A stretch of DNA of 64,000 bases, taken from contig LMJI01000001.1 in assembly GCA_001429255.1 (NCBI GenBank), forward strand, positions 1,906,310 through 1,970,309. The letters run 5' to 3'. A program made the translations under genes and the position numbers. Each line of letters opens with the position of its first letter. Within the stretch, counting starts at the first letter, position 1. Shown here piece by piece: positions 7,004-17,737 of this stretch. The DNA comes from Cellulomonas sp. Root930 (GTDB lineage Bacteria; Actinomycetota; Actinomycetes; Actinomycetales; Cellulomonadaceae). The notes below the pieces were generated by a model. It was not told the origin of the DNA and did no database searches. It saw only the letters and a list, made by a program, of their open reading frames with translations.

Positions 7004-8539
7004 GTGGTCCTGCAGCCCGCGCCCGGTGCGCCCCTGACCGATCCCGCGCTCGTCGCGGCCCTCCGCACCGACCTGACCGCCGCCGGGTACGGCGTGGCCG
7101 GGGTCGAGGACGTGCTCGGGCCGGTCGCCGCGGACGCCCTGCACCGCGAGGAGCCGGTTCCCGCGCTGCGCGCCACGGCGGCGTCCGGCGACGTCGTCGC
7201 GGCGCTGGTCCGCACGTTCCTGCTCGGGTCCACCACGCCGCGGCGGCTGCTCGAGCGGGCGCTGCCCACGCTCACGGTCGCGGGCGCCGAGCGCCTGGGC
7301 CTGGTGGAGTCCGACGGCGACGACGTGCGTGCGCGGGTCGACCTGCGTCCGTACGCGGCGGTCGACGGCGGCGGCGAGGTCGACTGGTGGATCGCGTCGG
7401 ACCTCGGCGAGCTGGCCACCGGCTCGGCCCTGCGCACCGACCACGTGCTCGGCGTCGGCGGGGCCTCCACCACGTTGGCGCAGGTGACCGTCCGCGACGA
7501 CCGCGACCACGTGCTGGACCTCGGCACCGGCTGCGGGATCCAGGCCCTGCACGCGTCCCGCCACTCGCGCCGGGTGGTCGGCACCGACATCTCCCGGCGC
7601 GCGCTCGCGTTCGCACAGTTCAACGCGGCGCTCGCCGGGGTAGAGCTCGATCTCCGCGAGGGGTCGATGCTCGAGCCGGTCGCCGACGAGCGCTTCGACC
7701 TCGTCGTGAGCAACCCGCCGTTCGTCATCACGCCGCGGACGCCGGGGATGCCGTCGTACGAGTACCGCGACGGCGGGCGCTCCGGCGACGCGATCGTGCG
7801 CGAGCTCGTCGAGGGCGTCGGCGCGGTGCTCGCCCCCGGGGGAGTGGCGCAGCTGCTGGGCAACTGGGAGGTGCGGCGCGGCGAGGAGTGGCACGAGCGG
7901 GTGGGGTCGTGGCTCGACGCCAGCGGGCTGGACGGCTGGGTGGTCCAGCGCGAGCTGCAGGACCCCGCGCAGTACGCCGAGACGTGGATCCGCGACGGCG
8001 GAACGACGCCGGACCGCGACCGCGCGGCGTGGGCCTCGCGGTACGGCGAGTGGCTCGACGACTTCGCGTCGCGGGACGTCGAGGGGATCGGGTTCGGCTT
8101 CGTGACCCTCCGCAAGCCCCTCGGGGAGCCGTCCCTGCGCCGCCTCGAGGAGGTCACCGGGACGGTCCGCCAGCCGCTGGGCCCCTCCATCGCGGCGTCG
8201 CTCGCCGCTCACGACTGGCTGCAGTCGATGACGGACGGCGAGCTGGCCGACCAGCGCCTCGTCGTCGCACCGGACGTCACGGAGGAGCGCTACCTGACCC
8301 CGGGCGACCCGGACCCGCAGGTGGTGCTCCTGCGCCAGGGCGGCGGCTTCGGGCGTGCCGTGCAGGCCGGGACAGCTCTGGCCGGGTTCGTCGGCGTCTG
8401 CGACGGCGAGCTCACCGTGGGCCAGATCGTCAACGCCCTGGGCGCCCTGCTGGAGGTCGGCGGCGACGCGGTCGCGGCGGACGTCCTCCCGTCGGCCCGC
8501 GGCCTCATCCGCGACGGCCTCCTGCTGCCCGCCGACTGA
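7004..8539 (+). CDS. Class I SAM-dependent methyltransferase (N5-glutamine/RNA type with N-terminal DUF7059-like domain)
   Basis: 511 residues. The N-terminal 150 residues match the helical domain usually annotated DUF7059 in actinobacteria. The middle is a class I methyltransferase with SAM motif I VLDLGTGCGIQALHASRHS, an acidic loop GTDIS and the VSNPPFV motif. The NPPF form is used by enzymes that methylate amino groups of bases or glutamine. About 170 further residues have no motif I know. The GTG at 7004 has no ribosome binding site but sits six bases after GATGAT, again a leaderless pattern. Earlier in-frame starts would lie inside the upstream gene. The substrate is unknown; RNA or a release factor is possible. 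Confidence 0.85.
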   Translation: MVLQPAPGAPLTDPALVAALRTDLTAAGYGVAGVEDVLGPVAADALHREEPVPALRATAASGDVVAALVRTFLLGSTTPRRLLERALPTLTVAGAERLGLVESDGDDVRARVDLRPYAAVDGGGEVDWWIASDLGELATGSALRTDHVLGVGGASTTLAQVTVRDDRDHVLDLGTGCGIQALHASRHSRRVVGTDISRRALAFAQFNAALAGVELDLREGSMLEPVADERFDLVVSNPPFVITPRTPGMPSYEYRDGGRSGDAIVRELVEGVGAVLAPGGVAQLLGNWEVRRGEEWHERVGSWLDASGLDGWVVQRELQDPAQYAETWIRDGGTTPDRDRAAWASRYGEWLDDFASRDVEGIGFGFVTLRKPLGEPSLRRLEEVTGTVRQPLGPSIAASLAAHDWLQSMTDGELADQRLVVAPDVTEERYLTPGDPDPQVVLLRQGGGFGRAVQAGTALAGFVGVCDGELTVGQIVNALGALLEVGGDAVAADVLPSARGLIRDGLLLPAD

Positions 8540-8542
8540 CAA

Positions 8543-8584
8543 CGTCCGAGGATGTGGCTGCCAGGGCAACCACATCCTCGGACG
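8543..8584. terminator. Bidirectional terminator between convergent genes
   Basis: Perfect 15-bp stem (8543-8557 with 8570-8584) and a 12-base loop, placed between the methyltransferase and the mannanase gene that faces it. An outer pair CTGACAAC/GTTGTCAG (8536-8543, 8593-8600) includes the two stop regions. Confidence 0.8.
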
Positions 8585-8596
8585 CAACGCGGGTTG

Positions 8597-11536
8597 TCAG
8601 TGCAGCACCACGTCGTCCAGGACGTGGGTGCCGGCGTTGAAGTACAGGTTCACCTTCTTCACGTCGGCCAGCTGCGCGCCGCAGTCGGCGGTCAGGGTCT
8701 CCAGGTCGACGACCACGTCGGCGGTCGGCCCGGAGATCCAGCCCACCTGCGCGGTCTCGCACCAGGTCCACGACGAACCCACCTGCAGGGCCGCCTTGGT
8801 GTCGAACCCGGTGGTGGACACCACGTCGAACGTCACCTGGGTGCGCCCGGTCCAGTCTCCGACGGACGGGCCGAACCCGAACCAGCCGCCGTCGGGCGAC
8901 GCCGCGTTCACCGTGAGCGTGCCTCCGGTCGAGGAGACCGTGCCCTCACCGATCGGTCCCCAGCCCTGGGCGCCGTCCGCGAAGTCGGAGAGCACGACGG
9001 GTTCCAGGGGTGTCGGCCGGTGGTCGTACCGGTCGAGGTACACGGCGAAGTCCCCGCGCGTGACCACCTTGAGCACGCCGAACTTGGTGGCCGACGTCGG
9101 CACGACGATGCCGGTCTCGGTCGCCCAGGCGATGGCCTTGCCGTACGGGTGCCACGACGGCACGTCGGTGAACGCCTCGGGTGCCGCCGGTTCGGGCTTG
9201 CCCGCGAGCCGCCAGAGCAGCTCGGCGGCGGACGAGCGGTCGAGCGGCGCCTTCGGCAGGTAGACGGGCAGCGTCGTGTCGACCAGCCCCTCGTGCGCCA
9301 GCCACTCGATCGCCGTGTACGCCGCGTGCTTCTTGGGCACGTCGAGGAACGTCGGCCGCGTGGCGGTCGGCACCCAGGTCGCGTCCGCGTAGCGGTAGAG
9401 CAGCGTCGCCACGTCCTGACGGGTCTCCGGCTTCGTCGGCCGGAACGTGCCGTCCGCGTAGCCGTCGTCGAGCCCTTGGTCGTGCAGCCAGATGATCGAG
9501 TCGAAGTTGGGCGACCCCGGCAGCACGTCGGAGAACACCGGTGGCGGCTCGACCCCCGGCAGGGCGGCGATGTCGTCGACGACGATGCTTCCCGACGAGG
9601 CGCCGGTGCCGTCGTCGGCCGCGTTGACGTAGATGTTGAACTGCGAGATCGCCTGGAGGTCCGCGTCGGTGATCCGGCGGTTGGCGTTGGCGGTGTCCCA
9701 GGGGGCCGGACGCCAGTCGACGAACGGGAACGTGACGACGCCCGCCGTGGTGCCTGCCAGCGACGGGTACGCCTCGTACGAGACGCCACCGGCCACGAGC
9801 TGGAGCACCATCTTGTTGCCGGACCCGTCGGGCTTCACCCACAGGGCCAGCTCGTTGAAGGACGACCAGTCACCGCTGATCTGCTTGCCGAACCCCGTGT
9901 AGGTCTGGGTGGCGAAGTCGTAGTCCATCCGCAGCGCCTTCGACGGCCCGCTCGTGTCCAGAGACAGCGTGTTGGCGCCGTAGGAGACGTACTCGGCCCG
10001 CAGGGCGGTGTTGTCGCCGTACCCCTCGTAGTCGTCGACCACGCCCGGCCCGAAGGTCGGTCGCGGCCCGAGGACCACGGAGACGCTGTCGGTGAGCACC
10101 TCGGCGCCGTCGACGATCACGTGCACCTCGAGCGTCTGCGTGCTGTTGTCCAGCTCCGCGGCCGGGATGTCCCACGGCGCCGACCACCAGAGGCCGTCGC
10201 CGGGGGAGAGCTCGATCTCCGTGGTCCCGACCGTCGCGTAGACGCGGTCGGCGTCGATGTTCTGGACGGTGGCACGGACGGTCGTCGGCGACGTCGCGAC
10301 GCGCGCGCTGTCCGCGGGCGACGCGATGTGCACGAGCGGCTGCGCGGCAGTCGTGTCGACGGCACGGTCGAACGCGCCGGTGACGTCACCCGCGAAGTAG
10401 GTGAACGGGTCCGCCGCGTACGCCTGGAAGTCCTCCAGGAGTGCGTCGCCGGGCACGGGCACGAAGTGCTGGCCGGCGTCGAAGTTGGCCCACGTCTCCA
10501 TGTAGGCGGACCGGCTGGCACGCGGGTCGGCCTTGATGGCGTTCAGCACCTTGGTGAACCACTGCTCGGGAGACGAGCCGCTGGTGCCGACGCCACCCGA
10601 GACGCCGAACTCGGTGAACGCGGAGACCTTCCCGCGAGCGTCGGCGAGGTCGGCGATCATGCCGAGGTCCGCGACCAGCCCGTCGAGGAACGCCTGCGAG
10701 CCGGTGTTGTCGTACGCGTCCAGGCCGAGCACGTCGATGAACTCGTCGCCGGGGTAGGTGCGCAGGTACTGCTCGGCGTTGCCGCCGAACCCGCTGCCCG
10801 GGCTGAACGCGTACAGGAAGTTGGAGACGCCCTTGAGGTCGCGCAGGTACTCGACCGTGTACCGGTAGAGCTCCTTGTACTCGCCGGGGGAGCCGAACGC
10901 GGCGCCCCACCAGAACCAGGAGCCGGCGTTCTCGTGCCACGGGCGGAAGACGATCGGGATGAGGTTCCCGTCGGCGTCGCGCGCACCGTCCGCCGCGGCC
11001 GCGATGTTGTCCAGGTACGCGTTGAGCTCGGCGTTCTTGGGGCCGCCCGGCAGGACCGCGCGCAGGGTGTCGCCCGTCGTGTCGTAGAAGCTGCCGCCGG
11101 TGACGAAGTTCTCCATGTGCGCGCTCAGCGTGTTGATGCCGCCGAGGTCGTGGGCCTTGGCGATGTAGTCGTCCAGCGCGGCGATGTTCTGCTCGGTCGT
11201 GTTCCCTGCCGACCCCGGGGCCTCGTCGCCCTGCAGGATCAGGGTGTCCCAGCCGAACACCGCGGGATAGTCGCCGGTCACGTTCTTCACGTCCGACGTG
11301 AGGCCGTCCGCGCCGGTGAACGTCAGGCCGTACGACGTCGTGTGCTGGTGGCCGAACAGGATGCCGTCGCCGCGCACGTCGTCGAGGTAGGAGAACAGGG
11401 ACCGGGTCTGCGGGCTGGCGCCCGGGTCGACGAGCGTGACGGTCTCGGCGGCTGTCGCGGGGAGCGTCACGATCCCGCACAGGGCTGCGGCGGTGATCCC
11501 TGCGGTGAGGGCGCGCGCGAGATGACGGTTCTTCAT
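8597..11536 (-). CDS. man26A: Secreted GH26 beta-mannanase with CBM, SLH repeats and C-terminal module
   Basis: 979 residues. A signal peptide (about 1-29, PATAAE cleavage region) precedes a GH26 catalytic domain (about 35-350). The acid/base should be Glu202 in FRPWHENAGSWFWWG and the nucleophile Glu309 in AFTEFGVSGG. An Ig-like linker (about 400-490) is followed by a mannan-binding type CBM starting at VVDDYEGYGDN (about 498-655), three SLH repeats (about 665-840, first one FSDV...FDSIIWLHDQ) and a jelly-roll-like C-terminal module (about 845-979). This is the order I recall for Cellulomonas fimi Man26A. It would cut beta-1,4-mannan while anchored by SLH to cell-wall polymer. The ATG at 11536 has AGGAGG four bases upstream. 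An open frame to 11674 is upstream DNA. Confidence 0.95.
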   Translation of the reverse strand: MKNRHLARALTAGITAAALCGIVTLPATAAETVTLVDPGASPQTRSLFSYLDDVRGDGILFGHQHTTSYGLTFTGADGLTSDVKNVTGDYPAVFGWDTLILQGDEAPGSAGNTTEQNIAALDDYIAKAHDLGGINTLSAHMENFVTGGSFYDTTGDTLRAVLPGGPKNAELNAYLDNIAAAADGARDADGNLIPIVFRPWHENAGSWFWWGAAFGSPGEYKELYRYTVEYLRDLKGVSNFLYAFSPGSGFGGNAEQYLRTYPGDEFIDVLGLDAYDNTGSQAFLDGLVADLGMIADLADARGKVSAFTEFGVSGGVGTSGSSPEQWFTKVLNAIKADPRASRSAYMETWANFDAGQHFVPVPGDALLEDFQAYAADPFTYFAGDVTGAFDRAVDTTAAQPLVHIASPADSARVATSPTTVRATVQNIDADRVYATVGTTEIELSPGDGLWWSAPWDIPAAELDNSTQTLEVHVIVDGAEVLTDSVSVVLGPRPTFGPGVVDDYEGYGDNTALRAEYVSYGANTLSLDTSGPSKALRMDYDFATQTYTGFGKQISGDWSSFNELALWVKPDGSGNKMVLQLVAGGVSYEAYPSLAGTTAGVVTFPFVDWRPAPWDTANANRRITDADLQAISQFNIYVNAADDGTGASSGSIVVDDIAALPGVEPPPVFSDVLPGSPNFDSIIWLHDQGLDDGYADGTFRPTKPETRQDVATLLYRYADATWVPTATRPTFLDVPKKHAAYTAIEWLAHEGLVDTTLPVYLPKAPLDRSSAAELLWRLAGKPEPAAPEAFTDVPSWHPYGKAIAWATETGIVVPTSATKFGVLKVVTRGDFAVYLDRYDHRPTPLEPVVLSDFADGAQGWGPIGEGTVSSTGGTLTVNAASPDGGWFGFGPSVGDWTGRTQVTFDVVSTTGFDTKAALQVGSSWTWCETAQVGWISGPTADVVVDLETLTADCGAQLADVKKVNLYFNAGTHVLDDVVLH

Positions 11537-11646
11537 TGAACCTCCTGGGTCGTCCCGCCCCCGGAGCCGGCATCCACGGACGAGCACTGGAACGAACTTA
11601 GTCAAGTTACCAAACAAAGGATCTACCGGACAGACCCGAATCGTTT

Positions 11647-11656
11647 GAGCGCGCTC
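11647..11656. promoter_or_regulatory. Possible LacI-type operator upstream of man26A
   Basis: GAGCGCGCTC is a perfect 10-bp palindrome with the central CG that LacI-family proteins favour, 111 bases before the mannanase start in the intergenic region shared with the divergent export operon. Such short GC palindromes also occur by chance in this genome, so confidence is low. Confidence 0.3.
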
Positions 11657-11753
11657 GATCCACAGGTCAGGCACAGGTCGGTGCTACGGCCGGCCCAGCC
11701 GCCCTCCCTACGTTCGGCCCAGGTCACAGGACCGGGTCGACGTGAGGGAGAAC

Positions 11754-12905
11754 ATGCAGCACGTATGGAGGCGGACGACGCCGCTGACGAGGACGGTCAC
11801 TGCCGTGGTCGTCGTGGCCCTCGTCGGCGCAGCGGTCTGGTGGTTCGGGATCAGGGACGCGTCGGCGGCATCGGCCGCACCCGTGACCAGGACGGTCGCC
11901 GCGAGCCTGACGACGATGCAGAAGTCGGTGAGCGCCAGCGGCACGCTGACCCCGTCGGTGCAGCAGGACGTGAGCTTCGAGGTGAGCGGCACCGTGACCG
12001 GTGTGCCCGTCGCGGTCGGTCAGGCGGTCACCGTCGGGCAGACGCTCGCCACGGTCGACACCCTGCAGCTGACCGCGGACCTGCTGCAGGCCAAGGCGAC
12101 GCTGGCCAGCGCGCAGGCCAAGCTGGCCGACGCGAGCGGGACCGCGCAGATCGCCGCGGCGCAGGCGCAGGTCGACGTGGCGCAGTCGGGCGTGGACACC
12201 GCGCAGGCCGCGATGGACGGCGCCACGCTCACGGCCCCGGTCGCCGGGCTGCTGACCGCGGTGAACCTCGAGGTGGGCGACGCGGTGGGGTCCTCGTCCG
12301 CGCCCTCCGGCAGCGGCGGCGAGACCACGGCGCAGTTCACCATCGTCGGCACCGAGGCGTGGCAGGTCGACGTCACGGTCTCCGACGCGGACGTCGCGCT
12401 CATCGAGGTGGGCGACCAGGCGGAGGTCACCCTCGACGGCGCGACCGACCCGGTGTTCGGCACCATCAGCGAGATCGGGCTGCTGTCCACCAGCGACACC
12501 GGCGTGGCGGCCTACCCCGTGGCCGTGGCGGTCACCGGCGACCAGGAGGGGCTGCACGACGGGGTCGCCGCCGAGGTCGAGCTCGTCTACGAGCGCCGGA
12601 CGGACGTGCTCACGGTGCCCAGCCTCGCGGTCACCACTACCACCGACGGCACGACGACCGTGCAGCAGGTCGGCGCCGACGGCGAGACGGTCGACGTGCC
12701 CGTGACGGTCGGCGAGACCTCCGGCAACGTCACCGAGATCACCGAGGGGCTGTCCGAGGGCGACGAGGTCGTGCTGGCCACGTTCACGCCTGGCACCGGC
12801 GGGACAGGACGCCAGGGCACCCAGGACGGCGGCACGTTCCCCGAGGGCGGTCCCCCGGAGGGCTTCGACCCCACCCAGATGCAGGGCGGTCGGACGAATG
12901 GCTGA
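11754..12905 (+). CDS. Membrane fusion (adaptor) subunit of a MacAB-type exporter
   Basis: 383 residues. One N-terminal membrane anchor (about 13-33) is followed by a HlyD/MacA-like adaptor: half a barrel-sandwich (SGTVTGVPVAVGQAVTVGQT), a coiled hairpin (LLQAKATLASAQAKLADA...), the second half (APVAGLLTAVNLEVGDAV) and beta-barrel and membrane-proximal domains. The tail contains GGPPEGFDP. The ATG at 11754 is chosen, with GAGGGAG just upstream. An in-frame GTG at 11742 lacks a ribosome binding site. The 3' end overlaps the ATPase gene by 8 bases. In a Gram-positive cell the adaptor cannot reach an outer-membrane channel; it probably helps load substrate from the membrane or wall side. Confidence 0.87.
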   Translation: MQHVWRRTTPLTRTVTAVVVVALVGAAVWWFGIRDASAASAAPVTRTVAASLTTMQKSVSASGTLTPSVQQDVSFEVSGTVTGVPVAVGQAVTVGQTLATVDTLQLTADLLQAKATLASAQAKLADASGTAQIAAAQAQVDVAQSGVDTAQAAMDGATLTAPVAGLLTAVNLEVGDAVGSSSAPSGSGGETTAQFTIVGTEAWQVDVTVSDADVALIEVGDQAEVTLDGATDPVFGTISEIGLLSTSDTGVAAYPVAVAVTGDQEGLHDGVAAEVELVYERRTDVLTVPSLAVTTTTDGTTTVQQVGADGETVDVPVTVGETSGNVTEITEGLSEGDEVVLATFTPGTGGTGRQGTQDGGTFPEGGPPEGFDPTQMQGGRTNG

Positions 12906-13613
12906 GCTCGCGTCGCCGCTCGTCGAGACACGCACCAGCACCGTCATCGACCTGGTCGGCGTCACGAAGACCTACACGTCCGGCAGCATCGAGTTCGAGG
13001 CCCTGCGCGGCGTGGACCTGCGCATCGAGCAGGGCGAGTACGTGGCGGTCATGGGCCCCTCGGGGTCCGGCAAGTCGACGCTGATGAACATCCTCGGCTG
13101 CCTGGACACGCTCACCCGCGGCACGTACCACCTGGCCGGCGAGGACGTGGGGGAGCTCGACGAGATCGACCTCGCGGACATCCGCAACCGGCGCATCGGG
13201 TTCGTGTTCCAGCAGTTCAACCTCCTGCCGGCGCTGTCGGCGTGGCGCAACGTGGAGCTCCCGCTGGTCTACGGACGGGTGCACGCGGGGGTCCGACGCG
13301 ACCGGGCCGCGGCCGCGCTGTCCCGCGTCGGGCTCGCCGACCGGCTCGACAACCGGCCCGGCGAGCTGTCCGGCGGGCAGCAGCAGCGCGTCGCGGTGGC
13401 CCGCGCCCTCGTCGGGGAACCGGCGCTCCTGCTGGCCGACGAGCCGACGGGCAACCTCGACTCCACGTCCACGCGCGACGTGCTGTCCCTGTTCGACGAG
13501 CTGCACGCGCAGGGCCGCACCATCGTGCTCATCACGCACGAGGCCGACGTCGCGGAGCGCGCGGAGCGGATCGTCCGCGTCCACGACGGACTCATCGTGT
13601 CGGACGGTGCCCG

Positions 13614-13617
<4 letters not shown>
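12898..13617 (+). CDS. ABC exporter ATPase (MacB/LolD-type)
   Basis: 239 residues. Walker [11 protein letters not shown] loop FQQFNLL, signature [15 protein letters not shown], Walker [14 protein letters not shown] and the switch histidine in VLITHEADV are all present. The MNILGCLD stretch after Walker A is typical of the MacB/LolD group, which drive mechanotransmission exporters rather than importers. The gene overlaps the adaptor in front by 8 bases and the permease behind by ATGA, so the three subunits should be made together. Confidence 0.93.
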
Positions 13618-14846
<1,229 letters not shown>

Positions 14847-14868
14847 CCCCTCTCAGCAAGGAGACCCC

Positions 14869-15771
14869 ATGTCCACCCTGACCACGCGACTGCTTCCCGC
14901 GATCGCCGCGGCGTCGGTCCTCGTCCTCGCCGGCTGCTCGGCCGGCACCTCCGAGGCGGCCGCCCCGGCCGCCTCGTCCACCCCTCAGCAGCAGGACGGC
15001 GGCGGCGCGCAGCCTCCCGGTGGTGGCGGCGGCGCGTCCGGCGAGATCGCCTCGGTGACCGGCACGGTCATGCAGGTCCGGTCCACCGACGCGCAGACCG
15101 CGGTGACCTGGACGGACGCGACCACGTTCTCCGCGACCGTCGCCGGCACGCTCGCCGACGTGACGGTCGGGTCGTGCGTCGTCGCCGTGTCGACGGCCAC
15201 CGCCGACGACTCGACGGACACCACCGCGCCGGTGGAGGCCACCAGCATCCGGATCACGCAGCCGGCCGACGACGGCACGTGCGTCAGCGGCTTCGGCGGC
15301 TTCGCCGGCGGACCCGGAGGTGGCGACCGTCCCGACGGCGCGCCCACCGACATGCCGTCGATGCGGGCCCCCGACGGCGCGCCCACCGACCTGCCGTCCG
15401 GAGCACCCGACGGCGCGCGCATGTTCGGCGGCGGGGCCGGCGGCACGGTCACCGCGATCGACGGCAGCACGCTGACGGTCGAGGCCACCGGTCAGGACGA
15501 CGCGACGACCTCGCGCACCGTCTCCGTCACCGACGCGACCACCTACACGACGACCGCAGCGGCCGACGCGTCCGCGGTCGTCGTGGGGCAGTGCGCCACC
15601 GCGCGCGGCGAGTCCGACGACAGCGGCAAGGTCACCGCGACGAGCATCACGATCTCCGCGCCGACCGACGGCGAGTGCACCACCGGCATGGTCGGCGGGC
15701 GCGGCTTCCCCGGCGGCGGCTCGCAGGGGTCGTCGGACGACTCGTCGCAGGACGGCGGCACCGATGCCTGA
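14869..15771 (+). CDS. Secreted lipoprotein with two DUF5666-like repeats
   Basis: 300 residues. The lipobox LVLAGCS predicts a lipid-modified cysteine at about residue 24. Two similar beta-rich repeats follow (about 60-135 and 185-270), each with a GTV start, a TVSVTDATTY or TWTDATTF strand, a V(G/V)xC(V/A) turn and an ATSI(R/T)I end, as in DUF5666 proteins. Between them lies a Gly/Pro/Asp linker with PDGAPTD copies. A ribosome binding site AAGGAG precedes the ATG. It lies in the exporter operon between the permease and the second adaptor, overlapping the latter by 8 bases. It may be a substrate-binding or accessory wall-side component; function unknown. Confidence 0.75.
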   Translation: MSTLTTRLLPAIAAASVLVLAGCSAGTSEAAAPAASSTPQQQDGGGAQPPGGGGGASGEIASVTGTVMQVRSTDAQTAVTWTDATTFSATVAGTLADVTVGSCVVAVSTATADDSTDTTAPVEATSIRITQPADDGTCVSGFGGFAGGPGGGDRPDGAPTDMPSMRAPDGAPTDLPSGAPDGARMFGGGAGGTVTAIDGSTLTVEATGQDDATTSRTVSVTDATTYTTTAAADASAVVVGQCATARGESDDSGKVTATSITISAPTDGECTTGMVGGRGFPGGGSQGSSDDSSQDGGTDA

Positions 15772-17668
15772 CCGCGCGGTCCGCCCCTCCGTCGCGCTGC
15801 GGCGTCGCGCGCGCCGTCGTCGGATCATCGGGTTCGGCGCCGCCGGGGCCGTCGTCCTGGTGGCTGCGGGCGGTGGCGTCGCGCTCGCCGTCGGCGGCTC
15901 ACAGGACGGTCGGTACCGGACGGCCACCGCCGAGCTGTCGAGCGTCGAGCAGGTGATCGACGCCGTTGGCACGATCGCGTCGGCCAGCCGGCGTGACGCG
16001 GCGTTCTCCGTCGACGGCACGGTCGCGACCGTCACCGTGTCGGTCGGTCAGGCCGTGGCGGCCGGTGACGTGCTCGCGACGCTCGACACCGAGGCGCTGC
16101 AGGACGCGGTCGAGAAGGCGCAGGCCGACCTCGCGGGCGCCCAGCAGCAGCTGTCCGACGACCTGGACTCGCAGACGTCGTCGACCTCGAGCTCGTCGTC
16201 GACCTCCTCGTCCTCCGCGACCTCCACCTCGTCGTCATCGACGCCGTCGGCATCGCCGTCCGCGTCTCCCGCGGCCTCCTCCGCCGCACCGACCACCGGG
16301 TCCGACGACACGCGCGGAGACTCCGCGGACCCCGCCGTCGAGAAGGCGCTGTCCGACGTCGAGCGGGCCCAGAAGGCGCTGCTCGACCAGTACCAGGTCA
16401 CCGCCGACGCCCTCGCGTCCAGCGGCCAGAGCGTCACGGCGTCGCAGGCCTCGTGCGCGGCGTTCCTCGCGGTGGTCGGCGACGACGTCGAGCCCGCGGA
16501 CCCGGAGCCGACGGATGAGCCGACGGAGCCGACAGATCCCGCCGACGCCGCCACCGAGGACGCCGGCGACACGACCGAGCCCGACGTCTCCGCCGTCGAG
16601 CAGGCCCTGGCGGACTGCCAGGCCGCGCTGACCGGCGCCCTGGACGCGCAGACCGCGACCGACGCGGAGCAGCAGGCGCTCATGACGCTCGCGACCGCGC
16701 TGGACCAGGCGGTGCAGGTGCTGCAGAAGGCGGTCGCGGCGTCAGCATCGACGAGCACACCGTCGACGAGCACACCGTCCACGACGACCCCGTCCACCAG
16801 CACGCCGTCCGTCAGCACGCCGTCCACGACGACCCCGTCGACAAGCACCCCGTCGACCGGCACGCCGTCGGGTTCGTCGGACGACACGTCGACCGTGGCG
16901 TCCGCGGCGACGATCGTCGCCGACCAGGCCGCGATCGACCTGGCCGAGGCCAACGTCGCGCTCGCGCAGAGCCGGCTCCCGTTCACCACCCTGACCAGCC
17001 CGATCGCCGGCACGGTCGCGGCGGTCGCGTTCGCCCCGGGCGACTCGGTCACGGCCTCGTCGACCACAGCGGTGATCACGATCCTCGGCCCGGACGGCTA
17101 CACGGTCACCACCAGCGTCCCGCTGACGAAGATCGACATCGTCACGGTCGGCCAGACGGCCCAGGTGACCACGCCCAGCACGGATGCGGCGCTCACGGCC
17201 ACGGTCAGCAGCATCGGGGTCCTCGACACGTCGACCACCGCCGACCCGGCCTACACCGTCGAGCTCGCCGTCGACCCGACCGAGGAGAAGCTGTACGACG
17301 GCGCCTCCGCCCAGGTCCGGATCACGGTCGCGGGCGCCGACCAGGTGCTCACGGTGCCGACGTCGGCCGTCCACGTCGACGGTGCCACGGCCACGGTCCA
17401 GGTGCTCGACGGTGGCACGCCGACGGAGGTCACGGTCACCCGCGGCGCGGTCGGCACGGAGCGCACCGAGATCACCGACGGCCTGTCCGCCGGCGACGAG
17501 GTGGTCCTCGCGGACCTCGACGAGCCGATCGAGACCAGCACCTCGACCACGACCGGCCTGTCGGGCCTGGGCGAGGACGCGACGCAGGGCGGCCCTCCGG
17601 AGGGCTTCGTGATGCAGGGTGGCGACGGCGGTCCGCCGGCCGGCTTCGCCCCTCCGGGGAACGGCTGA
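15764..17668 (+). CDS. Second, extended membrane fusion (adaptor) protein of the exporter operon
   Basis: 634 residues. One membrane anchor (about 20-43). The barrel-sandwich halves are split: GTVATVTVSVGQAVAAGDVL near residue 88 and SPIAGTVAAVAFAPGDSV near 412. Between them is a 300-residue hairpin insertion that has a Ser-rich stretch (about 140-180), predicted helices, an acidic Pro/Glu/Thr stretch (about 245-268) and eight TSTPS pentapeptides (330-369). The tail ends with GGPPEGFVMQGGDGGPPAGF, echoing the GGPPEGF tail of the first adaptor. Overlap with the lipoprotein gene suggests coupling. Two adaptors for a single ATPase-permease pair is unusual. The second could replace the first under other conditions, or form a mixed complex. 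Confidence 0.8.
   Translation: MPDRAVRPSVALRRRARRRRIIGFGAAGAVVLVAAGGGVALAVGGSQDGRYRTATAELSSVEQVIDAVGTIASASRRDAAFSVDGTVATVTVSVGQAVAAGDVLATLDTEALQDAVEKAQADLAGAQQQLSDDLDSQTSSTSSSSSTSSSSATSTSSSSTPSASPSASPAASSAAPTTGSDDTRGDSADPAVEKALSDVERAQKALLDQYQVTADALASSGQSVTASQASCAAFLAVVGDDVEPADPEPTDEPTEPTDPADAATEDAGDTTEPDVSAVEQALADCQAALTGALDAQTATDAEQQALMTLATALDQAVQVLQKAVAASASTSTPSTSTPSTTTPSTSTPSVSTPSTTTPSTSTPSTGTPSGSSDDTSTVASAATIVADQAAIDLAEANVALAQSRLPFTTLTSPIAGTVAAVAFAPGDSVTASSTTAVITILGPDGYTVTTSVPLTKIDIVTVGQTAQVTTPSTDAALTATVSSIGVLDTSTTADPAYTVELAVDPTEEKLYDGASAQVRITVAGADQVLTVPTSAVHVDGATATVQVLDGGTPTEVTVTRGAVGTERTEITDGLSAGDEVVLADLDEPIETSTSTTTGLSGLGEDATQGGPPEGFVMQGGDGGPPAGFAPPGNG
16751..16870 (+). repeat. Eight tandem 15-bp units coding for TSTPS-type pentapeptides
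   Basis: Units such as ACGAGCACACCGTCG repeat eight times with small changes, in frame, giving a Ser/Thr/Pro spacer in the long adaptor. It probably makes an extended, possibly glycosylated linker outside the cell. Copy number is a candidate for strain variation. Confidence 0.85.
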
Positions 17669-17737
17669 CCCCGGGCGCCGCCCCGCGTGGATAGGCTCGC
17701 GGCGTCGCCCTCCGGCGGCACCGACGGGAGGACCACG

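Noticed and set aside
16751..16870. Possible regulatory iterons
   Set aside because: The 15-bp units are in frame inside the long adaptor gene and code for TSTPS; no origin-like context.
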